Source: Bacteroidales bacterium
GTDB taxonomy: Bacteria; Bacteroidota; Bacteroidia; Bacteroidales; UBA12077
DNA length: 12,175 nucleotides
Assembly (NCBI GenBank): GCA_003446015.1
Contig: DMBU01000059.1
Coordinates: 21,796 to 33,970, forward strand
Direction: 5' to 3'
The notes under the pieces were generated by a model that saw only the letters and a program-made list of their open reading frames with translations, was not told the DNA's origin and did not search any database. Positions 5,768-12,175 of the stretch are shown one piece after another. The stretch's first letter is position 1; each line of letters starts with the position of its first letter. Position numbers and translations under genes: made by a program.

Positions 5768-7600
5768 ATGTATTTCAAAAATATATTAATACTTTTTTTA
5801 ATTACCATTTCAACTTGCGATTTTACATTTGCACAAGTAGATACTGCAAAAAAAGATTCTTCTCAGCTTTATGAGAATATCGAATCCTATTCGAAACACA
5901 ACAAATTCAATAAGTTTATTTACAGTTTAGTATTTAAATCGGTTGCTACGAGTTCATCGAAAAAAAAAGTATATAAGAAACTGTTAAAAAAAACATACAG
6001 TGCTTTTGAAGGAAAAACAATCAGGCATATCAATATTGTGACAATTGATCCTTTTGGGTATTCCATTTCAGAAAATCATGAACCCAAACTAAACATTTTT
6101 TCTAAATCAGGTAATAGCTTGCATTTAAAATCGAATCAAATCAATATTAAAAACTTGTTACTTATCAGGGAAAATCAAGTATTCGATTCATTACTTGTAA
6201 AAGAATCTGAACGATTAATACGTAGCCAGAAATATGTGAGAGATGTTTCATTTCAAGTTCAAGTAACATCCCAAAACGCTGATTCTGTTGATATTTTTAT
6301 TCGAGAACTGGATAATTGGAGTATTATTCCCAAGGGCGCATTTTCTAACTCCCTTACCATGATACAATTGAATGATAAGAATTTTTTAGGCTTAGGACAC
6401 GAATTTAATACGGGTTATACCTGGTATCCAGACTCCAAAGATTATGCTTATACCACAAATTACTATTTACCTAATATCCGTAATACATTTATTAATGTAA
6501 ACCTGCATTATGATACCGACAAGTTTCAAAATTCGGTTGTGAGTTTTGCTGTTGATCGTCCGTTTTTTTCGCCATTTGCAAAGTGGGCTGCAGGTGTTGA
6601 TATTTCGCAACAAATTCATTATTATAATGTATATACTATCATCGATTTACCTTTTGAATCACAGTTATTTAAATTTAATAAACAAGATTTCTGGGTAGGT
6701 AATGCTATGCAAATATTTAAAGGTAATACAGAATTAAAACGTACAACAAACTTTATTTCTACAGCGCGTTTTTTACGAATTCGATATCTCGAAAAGCCAA
6801 TCGAAATACTCGATCCGCATTATATGTTTTCCGACGAGGATCTGTATCTTGCAAGTATAGGAATATCAACACGAAAGTATGTGCGAGATAAATACATTTT
6901 TGGTTTTGGGCTTACCGAAGATGTACCTGTAGGAAGAGTTTATAGTGTAACAAGCGGTTTTCAAAAAAAAAATAATGTCGACCGAATCTATGTTGGTGCA
7001 CGTATTTCTTTAGGTAATTACTATTCGTGGGGATACATGAGTTCTAATTTCGAATATGGAACTTTCTTTCATGCTTCAAAAGCAGAACAAGGAGTTTTTA
7101 ATGCTGAAATAAATTATTTTACAGGATTATTAGAAATTGGAAACTGGAGATTCAGAAATTTTGTAAAACCGGAGGTTACTTTTGGGTTAAATCGTTTCGT
7201 ATCCGATAGCTTAACTATTAATGATGGTTATGGTCTGGAAGGATTTAATAGTTCTACTCTATCAGGAATCGATCGCCTTTTATTAACGTTTCAAACACAA
7301 TCCTATGCTCCATGGAATTTCATTGGATTCCGTTTTGGAATTTATTTAAGTTATTCGATGGGCATGCTCGCCGATGCGGTATCCGGATTCAGTAATAGTA
7401 AAGTTTATTCTAAGATAGGTGTGGGTGTTTTAATAAAAAATGAAAATTTTGTTTTTAATACTTTTCAATTTTCCTTTTCGTTTTATCCATCTATTCCAGG
7501 TACCGGGGAAGATGTTTTTAAAGTAAACTCTTTTAAAACAAGAGATTTTGGTTTCAAAGATTTTGAAATTGGAAAACCGAATGTGGCAATTTATCAATAA
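5768..7600 (+). CDS. Outer-membrane POTRA/beta-barrel protein (Omp85/BamA-like)
   Basis: This protein has 610 residues from the ATG at 5768; a TTG two codons upstream is less likely. It begins with a signal peptide (MYFKNILILFLITISTCDF, cut likely after TFA before Gln). Next comes a basic region, then a POTRA-like domain about 75-190, with KTIRHINIVTIDPFGYSI, QVFDSLLVKESERLIRSQKY and VRDVSFQV, and then VDIFIRELDNWSI leading into the barrel. The rest shows alternating aromatic/polar strands typical of an outer-membrane barrel (FLGLGHEFNTGYTWYPDS, FVFNTFQFSFSFYPSIP). A ~30-residue tail ends in Gln, not the usual terminal Phe. It lies 54 bp after the MCE gene with no terminator between, so it is probably in the same operon and may be the outer-membrane end of the transport system (inference). 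A surface-antigen or assembly role is the alternative. Confidence 0.8.
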   Translation: MYFKNILILFLITISTCDFTFAQVDTAKKDSSQLYENIESYSKHNKFNKFIYSLVFKSVATSSSKKKVYKKLLKKTYSAFEGKTIRHINIVTIDPFGYSISENHEPKLNIFSKSGNSLHLKSNQINIKNLLLIRENQVFDSLLVKESERLIRSQKYVRDVSFQVQVTSQNADSVDIFIRELDNWSIIPKGAFSNSLTMIQLNDKNFLGLGHEFNTGYTWYPDSKDYAYTTNYYLPNIRNTFINVNLHYDTDKFQNSVVSFAVDRPFFSPFAKWAAGVDISQQIHYYNVYTIIDLPFESQLFKFNKQDFWVGNAMQIFKGNTELKRTTNFISTARFLRIRYLEKPIEILDPHYMFSDEDLYLASIGISTRKYVRDKYIFGFGLTEDVPVGRVYSVTSGFQKKNNVDRIYVGARISLGNYYSWGYMSSNFEYGTFFHASKAEQGVFNAEINYFTGLLEIGNWRFRNFVKPEVTFGLNRFVSDSLTINDGYGLEGFNSSTLSGIDRLLLTFQTQSYAPWNFIGFRFGIYLSYSMGMLADAVSGFSNSKVYSKIGVGVLIKNENFVFNTFQFSFSFYPSIPGTGEDVFKVNSFKTRDFGFKDFEIGKPNVAIYQ

Positions 7601-7629
7601 TAAGTACTCCTGATTTTTCCTCCCCAAAT

Positions 7630-7669
7630 GTGTGAATAATGTAATTTGTTATCAAAGTTTTGTAACATT
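7630..7669 (+). promoter_or_regulatory. Conserved upstream element, copy 2 (before the cheB-cheR gene)
   Basis: This copy starts with the same 11 bases, GTGTGAATAAT, and ends TGTAACATT. It matches copy 1 (2893-2932) at 31 of 40 positions, with the mismatches clustered in the centre. The inverted repeat of copy 1 is only partly kept here (TTTG-ttat-CAAA). The element ends 121 bp before the TTG start of the CheB-CheR gene. It lies on the same strand and in the same orientation relative to its gene as copy 1. Confidence 0.5.
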
Positions 7670-7747
7670 AATTCAAAAATAGATTCCCAATTTTATATAA
7701 TTAATCCCATATGGATTTTAGTTACATCATTTCTATATTAATGTGTT

Positions 7748-7788
7748 TATATTTGATTATTGAAAGTTATTATTATTCATTAAATTTG
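7748..7788 (+). promoter_or_regulatory. Candidate Bacteroidota-type -7 promoter boxes for the cheB-cheR gene
   Basis: Two perfect matches to the -7 consensus TAnnTTTG occur: TATATTTG at 7748-7755 and TAAATTTG at 7781-7788. Neither has a convincing TTTG -33 box at the expected distance; an ATTG at 7759-7762 lies 18 bp before the second. If the second box is used, transcription would start after TTG 7791, and translation would have to start at TTG 7836. In AT-rich DNA such matches are common. Confidence 0.25.
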
Positions 7789-7790
7789 TA

Positions 7791-10097
7791 TTGATAAATA
7801 GGATTTTACGGAATTCTATTATAAAAAAGACGCCATTGACAACCAAAAAGCCAAAATCGACAGAGACTCCAAAAGAAAAAAAATCTGGCACTGTTGCCAG
7901 CCATTTTCCAATTGTTTGTATTGGAGCTTCTGCAGGGGGATTAGAAGCCTTAGAACAATATCTTGAAAATATTCCTGCTAACAGCGGAATGGCATATATT
8001 GTTATCCAACATCTCGATCCTACACAAAAAGGGATGCTGCCTGAACTGCTTCAACGAATTACCAAAATGAAAGTGTTGCAGGTTAAAGATCTAATGCCTG
8101 TAAAACAAAACACCGTTTTTGTTATTCCTCCAAATAAAACCATGTCGATATTAAAAGGCGTTCTTCACCTTTTTGAACCAATTGAAGCAAGAGGATTACG
8201 ACTTCCTATCGACTATTTTTTACAATCTCTGGCCGACGACCAACATAAACGTGCGGTTGCAGTTATTCTTTCAGGAATGGGCTCTGATGGAAGTATTGGT
8301 ATCCGCAGTATTAAAGAACAAAATGGCATTGTAATGGTTCAGGAACCATCCTCAGCAAAATTCGACAGCATGCCCCAAAATGCTATAGGATCTGTGCTTG
8401 TTGATATTGTTGCTCCTGCAAATGAATTGCCCTTGTTACTAAATGATTTCTTCAAACGAATCCCGGTTCTCAAATCAGATCATGAAATTAATAATAAAGA
8501 CAAAAGCGCCCTCGAAAAAATAATTATTTTACTCCGATCGCATACAGGGAACGACTTTTCGATGTACAAAAAAAATACGGTATATCGCAGGGTTGAAAGG
8601 CGTATGGGTGTACATAAAATTGATAAAATTAGTTCGTATGTACATTTCTTGCAGGAAAATCCTAAGGAAGTAGATATTCTTTTTAAAGAACTTTTGATAG
8701 GGGTAACAAGCTTTTTCCGTGATCCCGACTTGTGGGAAAAACTAAAAGATACCGTTTTTGTAAATTTACTAAATAACCTACAGGAAGGATCCGTATTACG
8801 AGCATGGGTGCCAGGGTGTTCAACCGGTGAGGAGGCTTACTCATTAGCCATAATGTTTAAAGAAGCTATAGAAAAAAAGAATCTTCAAGTGGGTATTTCA
8901 TTACAAATATTTGCAACCGATCTTGACAATGAAGCCATAGAATTTGCAAGAAAAGGAGTTTTTACTGAAAATATTTCGGCCACAGTATCACCAAAAAGAC
9001 TGGGTCGTTTTTTTGTTAAAACAGAAGATGGCTATCGTATTAAAACAGAAATAAGGGAAATGGTGGTTTTTGCAAAACATAATATTATTATGCATGCACC
9101 TTTTACCAAAATGGATATTATTTCGTGTCGTAATATGCTTATATATATGGATCCCGAATTACAAAAGAAAATTCTTGGATTATTCTCCTACAGTCTTAAT
9201 CCCGATGGAATTGTAGTTTTAGGAAGCGCTGAAACACTTGGTACTCAAAATCAATTATTTTCAACCGTTGATGCCAAACTTAAAATTTTCAAACATTCAT
9301 CAACCTTACAAGTACCTGAATTATTCAATTTCCCATCTTCATTCTCACGTACTTCTACTACCCATATTGAAAATATAGTACCCCCCAAATCATATTCAAA
9401 TATTCAATCCTTGGCCGATCAGCTTTTATTGCAGCATTATTCACCTCCCGGTGTTTTGGTAAACGAAAAAGGCGACATCATATACATTAGCGGACGTACT
9501 GGAAAATATTTGGAACCATCGGTTGGTAAAGCCAACATGAATATTTTTGCAATGCTACGCGAAGGTTTGCGCAACGAATTTCCTCCTGCATTTCGTAAAG
9601 CTTTAAAAACAAAAGAAACTGTTATTTTACATCATTTAAGAGTGGGTACAAATGGTGGAGAACAAAACTTAAATGTTAAAATTCAATGGATTGATAAACC
9701 TGATCTTTTAAATGGCATGATCATGATCGTTTTTCATGATTTGCCAAAAACAGACGAAATTAAATTAAAGACAAAAAGAGGAGACAAAAACTTACATACA
9801 CTTAAACAAGCAGAGCTGGAAGAAGAGTTGCAACGTACACGTGAAGAGATGCAGAGCAACATTGAAGAGATGCAAACGGCTCAGGAAGAACAAAAATCTA
9901 CCAATGAAGAATTGCAATCTACCAATGAAGAGTTGCAATCTACAAACGAAGAGCTTACAACTTCAAAAGAAGAAATGCAAAGCTTGAATGAAGAGCTTCA
10001 AACAGTAAATGCTGAACTGCAATCCAAAGTTGATGAGTTCTTAAGGATGAACAACGATATGAAAAACTTGCTGAATAGTACCGATATAGCTACGTAA
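7791..10097 (+). CDS. CheB-CheR fusion (methylesterase-methyltransferase) with coiled coil, ended by an in-frame stop
   Basis: The protein combines receptor-modifying domains. CheB methylesterase spans about 38-215 with catalytic Ser47 (GASAGG), His74 (QHLDP) and Asp166 (GMGSDG). It has no receiver domain in front. CheR methyltransferase spans about 240-500: the N-terminal helical part includes YRRVERRMG, the SAM-binding motif is AWVPGCSTGEEAYSLA (338-353), and CRNMLIYM is at 446-453. A PAS-like segment (about 545-670) and a long coiled coil (about 685-755) with STNEELQ repeats follow. Translation stops at TAA 10095 inside a stretch that normally reads on into PAS domains. The start is uncertain: no ATG is available, only TTG 7791 or TTG 7836. 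No chemoreceptor, CheA or CheW lies nearby. Such fusions often act in signalling outside chemotaxis, so the target is unknown. Catalytic domains look intact even in the shortened product. Confidence 0.88.
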   Translation: MINRILRNSIIKKTPLTTKKPKSTETPKEKKSGTVASHFPIVCIGASAGGLEALEQYLENIPANSGMAYIVIQHLDPTQKGMLPELLQRITKMKVLQVKDLMPVKQNTVFVIPPNKTMSILKGVLHLFEPIEARGLRLPIDYFLQSLADDQHKRAVAVILSGMGSDGSIGIRSIKEQNGIVMVQEPSSAKFDSMPQNAIGSVLVDIVAPANELPLLLNDFFKRIPVLKSDHEINNKDKSALEKIIILLRSHTGNDFSMYKKNTVYRRVERRMGVHKIDKISSYVHFLQENPKEVDILFKELLIGVTSFFRDPDLWEKLKDTVFVNLLNNLQEGSVLRAWVPGCSTGEEAYSLAIMFKEAIEKKNLQVGISLQIFATDLDNEAIEFARKGVFTENISATVSPKRLGRFFVKTEDGYRIKTEIREMVVFAKHNIIMHAPFTKMDIISCRNMLIYMDPELQKKILGLFSYSLNPDGIVVLGSAETLGTQNQLFSTVDAKLKIFKHSSTLQVPELFNFPSSFSRTSTTHIENIVPPKSYSNIQSLADQLLLQHYSPPGVLVNEKGDIIYISGRTGKYLEPSVGKANMNIFAMLREGLRNEFPPAFRKALKTKETVILHHLRVGTNGGEQNLNVKIQWIDKPDLLNGMIMIVFHDLPKTDEIKLKTKRGDKNLHTLKQAELEEELQRTREEMQSNIEEMQTAQEEQKSTNEELQSTNEELQSTNEELTTSKEEMQSLNEELQTVNAELQSKVDEFLRMNNDMKNLLNSTDIAT
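9897..9959 (+). repeat. 21-bp tandem repeat in the CheB-CheR coiled coil
   Basis: Three 21-bp units begin at 9897, 9918 and 9939, each coding STNEELQ or STNEELT. They are flanked by more degenerate heptads (TSKEEMQ, SLNEELQ, TVNAELQ). Each unit is one heptad, so copy-number change would preserve both frame and coiled-coil register. This EEL-rich heptad array is typical of CheB-CheR-PAS proteins in my knowledge. Confidence 0.85.
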
Positions 10098-10754
10098 TTC
10101 CTTGATAAAGAGTTAAATATTCGTCGTTACACCAATGAAGTGACTAAAATTTTTAAATTAATAAAAAGTGATATTGGTCGGCCTTTTACCGATTTGGTAA
10201 CCGACCTTTCGTACCCCGAACTGGCTAATGATGCACGCGAAGTATTGAGGACTCTTATTTATATCCAAAAACAAATTCCTACAAAAGATAATCGATGGTT
10301 TTCAATTCGCATTATGCCTTATCGCACTTTTGATGATAGAATAGATGGATTGGTAATCACATTTGTTGATAATTCCAATATTAAGCAATTGGAAGGGAAT
10401 TTAATCGAAACCGAACAAATGCATCGTTTGATCCTTAATACGTCCTCAGATGTTGTCGTTCGATTATCAACCGACTTGAAAGTACTGGAGTTTAATCCTC
10501 AAGCTGAAAAATTATTCGATAAAAAACATAATTCAACAATTAATAAAAATTTTGTTCAACTGTTCATTCCTGAACCAAAACAAAAAAAAGTTGCCAAAGA
10601 TTTGAATAAAATTTTGAAAGAAACTCAGAATTGCAAATATCAAATGCAGGCAACTACATCTGGAGGTAAATTGACTGATATTGAATGGTCAATAAATGTC
10701 CTGCTAAACAATTTAAAAAAACCGGCAGGATTGATTTTAATTACTAAAAGGTAA
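10098..10754 (+). pseudogene. PAS-containing C-terminal part of the CheB-CheR protein, separated by a premature TAA
   Basis: The frame is the same as that of the CheB-CheR gene and stays open for 218 codons after the TAA at 10095. The residues directly after the stop, FLDKELNIRRYTNEVTKIF, are the expected continuation of NSTDIAT, so coding sequence is conserved right up to both sides of the stop. The fragment holds one PAS domain (ending near ITFVDNSNIKQLE) and most of a second (LILNTSSDVVVRLSTDLKVL to GLILITKR). There is no kinase domain. A GTG at 10140 could allow re-initiation of a 204-residue piece, but this lies inside the first PAS domain and would give a damaged fold. The best reading is a recent nonsense mutation, with readthrough or sequencing error as alternatives. 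Confidence 0.75.
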
Positions 10755-10796
10755 GAAGACGGAAGACAGGAGTCAGAAGACAGAAGTCAGAAGCGA
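10755..10796 (+). repeat. Purine-rich 7-bp tandem repeat (six units)
   Basis: Heptamers run gaagacg, gaagaca, ggagtca, gaagaca, gaagtca, gaagcga, starting at 10755, 10762, 10769, 10776, 10783 and 10790. The strand is almost wholly G/A with an occasional c or t. It begins directly after the stop codon of the PAS fragment and ends 5 bp before the IS end. Similar gaagtca/gaagaca arrays are known to me from intergenic DNA of Bacteroidota; their role is unclear. Confidence 0.8.
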
Positions 10797-10801
10797 ATAA
10801 A

Positions 10802-10826
10802 TGACGATCCCTAAATTAGATTGACC
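10802..10826. repeat. Terminal inverted repeat of the IS3-family element (orfB end)
   Basis: This 25-bp end matches the reverse complement of 12151-12175 at 19 positions. The orfB stop codon lies 6 bp inside it (10832-10834). Confidence 0.75.
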
Positions 10827-10831
10827 GGTTT

Positions 10832-11740
10832 TTAATTATTAATACAACAAATTAAATCATTCTTTTTTATTTCATCAAACCAAAAGGAAGTACTTCCTTT
10901 TGGTTTGGGACGATTTTGTGCATAAATTATCTCTATCATATCTTTATTTTCTGATAAACATTCAAAATGATTTGGGTTTAATTTATTTGGCAATGAACCA
11001 TGTATTCTTTTATTATTATAATGTTCGACTGCTTTTTTCGTTTCTTTCTTAAGGTCTTCAAAGGAATTTATAATCTTATACTTTAAATACTCATTTTTTA
11101 TAATCCCGTTTAGTCTTTCAGCATAAGCATTGTCCTGAGCTATAAGTCCCATGCTGATGTTTGTTCCATTTTCCTTTAAAAGGTTAGTATATGTATTATC
11201 AATATACTGACCACCTCTGTCTGAATGATGTATCTTTGGTGCTGATCTTCCTGTCAAAGCCATTTTTAAAGCTTTTATATTGGCTTCTGCTCTTAAATGA
11301 TCTGATACAGCATAACCAACTATTTTTCGACTATAAACATCAATAAGAAAAACCAAATAATAAAATCGGCCATTAACATCAAAATAGGTAATGTCAGATT
11401 GCCAAACCATATTTTCACAGCTTACGACCAAGCCTTCTATTAAATTAGGGTATTTATATGAAACAGGTATCGTTGTTTTATAATAATTTTTTATTTTCTT
11501 AACTCGATAACCTAATGACATAAATGTTTCTATAAACTTATCCCTGCCAATAAAATCAGGTTCTAAAGTAGAATACATCTTTTCAACCCCACAACCAGGG
11601 TGTTCTGAACGAAGTTCATCAACTTCGACAATAAGGTCTGAAAGTTTCTTATCAAACTCTATCTGCCTAATTTGATACTGATGGGCTGCTTGTTTGCTTA
11701 TACCCACAACTTTATATAGTTGGTTTAATGAACTTCTCAT
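10832..11740 (-). CDS. IS3-family transposase OrfB (DDE integrase catalytic domain)
   Basis: This 302-residue protein is the catalytic half of the transposase. The N-terminal ~95 residues are a helical HTH_21-type region (SEHPGCGVEKMYSTL). The rve integrase core follows, with Asp116 (WQSDITYF), Asp174 (HHSDRGGQY) and Glu208 (NAYAERLNG). The second Asp and the Glu are separated by 33 residues, two fewer than the classic DD(35)E spacing. The C-terminal YNNKRIHGSL motif is typical of the family. The gene starts at ATG 11740, which overlaps the orfA stop in ATGA, in the -1 frame. It is normally made as an OrfAB fusion through frameshifting. No catalytic residue is missing. Confidence 0.95.
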   Translation of the reverse strand: MRSSLNQLYKVVGISKQAAHQYQIRQIEFDKKLSDLIVEVDELRSEHPGCGVEKMYSTLEPDFIGRDKFIETFMSLGYRVKKIKNYYKTTIPVSYKYPNLIEGLVVSCENMVWQSDITYFDVNGRFYYLVFLIDVYSRKIVGYAVSDHLRAEANIKALKMALTGRSAPKIHHSDRGGQYIDNTYTNLLKENGTNISMGLIAQDNAYAERLNGIIKNEYLKYKIINSFEDLKKETKKAVEHYNNKRIHGSLPNKLNPNHFECLSENKDMIEIIYAQNRPKPKGSTSFWFDEIKKNDLICCINN

Positions 11741-11746
11741 TTTTTT
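11737..11746 (-). promoter_or_regulatory. Programmed -1 frameshift site at the orfA/orfB junction
   Basis: On the minus strand the end of orfA reads AGA AAA AAA TGA. The seven A's (11746-11740) form a slippery A AAA AAA heptamer correctly phased in the orfA frame, directly before the TGA. A -1 slip leads straight into ATG AGA AGT, the start of orfB. This is the standard IS3-family way of making the fused OrfAB transposase. Confidence 0.75.
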
Positions 11747-12135
11747 CTTATTTGCTCTGAACCAACTAATTGTGGGGTGTTGGAGTTTTTTTTAATATCT
11801 ACTCCCAATTCGTCTTTTGCAATATCAATCATCTTTTCCAAATAATCAATATGCAGTTGTTTCTGACCAACAGCCCGCTCGAGTTCTTTAATCTTTTTCT
11901 CAAGCTCTTTTAACTTTTGTGTGCCGCTTTCTTTCATCTCCACAATTTGAATAGATTTGTGGTTAAAATTAGAATATTTATAAATCCATCTATAAATAAC
12001 TGCATCTTTAACCTGATAAAGCTTCCCTAAATCTTTTACAGTGAATTTGCCTTTTTCAAAGTCCTTTACAATTTCTCTTTTAAATCCTTCCGAAAAATGC
12101 CGTTTCTTTTGAATCTTTACTAAATTTGCTTTCAT
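11737..12135 (-). CDS. IS3-family transposase OrfA (helix-turn-helix, leucine zipper)
   Basis: This protein recognises the element's ends and mediates multimer formation. It has a helix-turn-helix of the HTH_Tnp_1 type (FSEGFKREIVKDFEKGKF, TVKDLGKLY, VIYRWIYKY) near residues 13-55. A coiled coil or leucine zipper follows (LKELEKKIKELE, then LEKMIDIAKDELGVDI) at about 73-115. From ATG 12135 it has 132 residues. A TTG at 12156 would add seven residues but lies inside the terminal inverted repeat and is not preferred. The last codons form the slippery sequence that links it to OrfB. Confidence 0.92.
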   Translation of the reverse strand: MKANLVKIQKKRHFSEGFKREIVKDFEKGKFTVKDLGKLYQVKDAVIYRWIYKYSNFNHKSIQIVEMKESGTQKLKELEKKIKELERAVGQKQLHIDYLEKMIDIAKDELGVDIKKNSNTPQLVGSEQIRKK

Positions 12136-12150
12136 GTGGTTAACTTTTAT

Positions 12151-12175
12151 GGTCAACCTATATTAGGGAAAGACA
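12151..12175. repeat. Terminal inverted repeat of the IS3-family element (orfA end)
   Basis: This is the reverse complement partner of 10802-10826 (19 of 25 match) and ends at the window edge with ...aaagaca. It should contain or sit next to the transposase promoter. Confidence 0.75.

Larger units (their letters stand above)
10802..12175 (-). mobile_element. Complete IS3-family insertion sequence, 1374 bp
   Basis: Imperfect terminal inverted repeats of 25 bp lie at 10802-10826 (tgacgatccctaaattag...) and 12151-12175 (reverse complement tgtctttccctaatatag...), with 19 of 25 positions matching and a perfect ttgacc inner end. Both ends start with TG, as IS3 elements do. Between them are orfA and orfB on the minus strand, with a frameshift signal at their junction. 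The right end falls exactly on the last base of the window. The left flank is aaa (10799-10801); the matching target duplication on the right lies outside the window. Both reading frames are intact, so the element may be active. Confidence 0.85.

Noticed and set aside
7430..7627. Minus-strand 65-codon frame over the end of the barrel gene
   Set aside because: It overlaps well-supported barrel coding sequence, has low-complexity composition and no family signature.
9897..9959. CRISPR-like or intergenic repeat
   Set aside because: The units are contiguous, lack spacers and encode coiled-coil heptads in frame.
10140..10754. A separate PAS gene starting at GTG 10140
   Set aside because: It is in the same frame as the CheB-CheR gene, and the 14 codons between the TAA and the GTG also encode the expected family sequence, so it is the detached end of that gene.
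12136..12156. TTG 12156 start for OrfA
   Set aside because: It falls within the terminal inverted repeat; ATG 12135 gives a normal OrfA.

Overview
The window looks like chromosomal DNA of a Bacteroidota (Bacteroidetes) bacterium. The sequence is AT-rich, start codons mostly lack Shine-Dalgarno sequences, and the protein families fit: a hybrid histidine kinase with a long repeat coiled coil, CsbD, an MlaE/MlaF/MCE operon followed by a POTRA/beta-barrel protein, a CheB-CheR-PAS protein and an IS3-family element. No rRNA, tRNA or CRISPR array was found.

Left part (1-2701): the 3' portion of a hybrid sensor kinase (tandem-repeat coiled coil, PAS, HisKA, HATPase, REC, HPt) enters from the left edge. 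It overlaps by one base a single-domain response regulator. Together they form a phosphorelay whose final output is not visible here. A 91-bp inverted-repeat element made of nested hairpins (2737-2827) follows.

Middle part (2893-7600): a small CsbD-type stress gene stands alone behind a promoter region with two perfect inverted repeats. Next is an operon-like run of four genes: MlaE-type permease, MlaF-type ATPase, MCE (MlaD-type) membrane-anchored lipid-binding protein, and an outer-membrane POTRA/beta-barrel protein. No MlaA, MlaB or MlaC homologue is present in the run. The barrel protein is a plausible outer-membrane partner of the lipid transporter, but that is inference.

Right part (7630-12175): a gene for a CheB methylesterase-CheR methyltransferase-coiled coil-PAS protein is cut by an in-frame TAA at 10095-10097. 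The same reading frame stays open, with recognisable PAS sequence, for another 218 codons. A 7-bp-period purine-rich repeat lies just after it. Then comes a complete IS3-family insertion sequence on the minus strand (10802-12175), whose right end coincides with the window edge.

The most notable points are: the premature stop in the CheB-CheR-PAS gene; a ~40-bp element (31/40 identical) found upstream of both csbD and the cheB-cheR gene, which suggests a shared regulator; and the transporter-barrel operon. I see no clearly new defence or mobile system beyond the IS.
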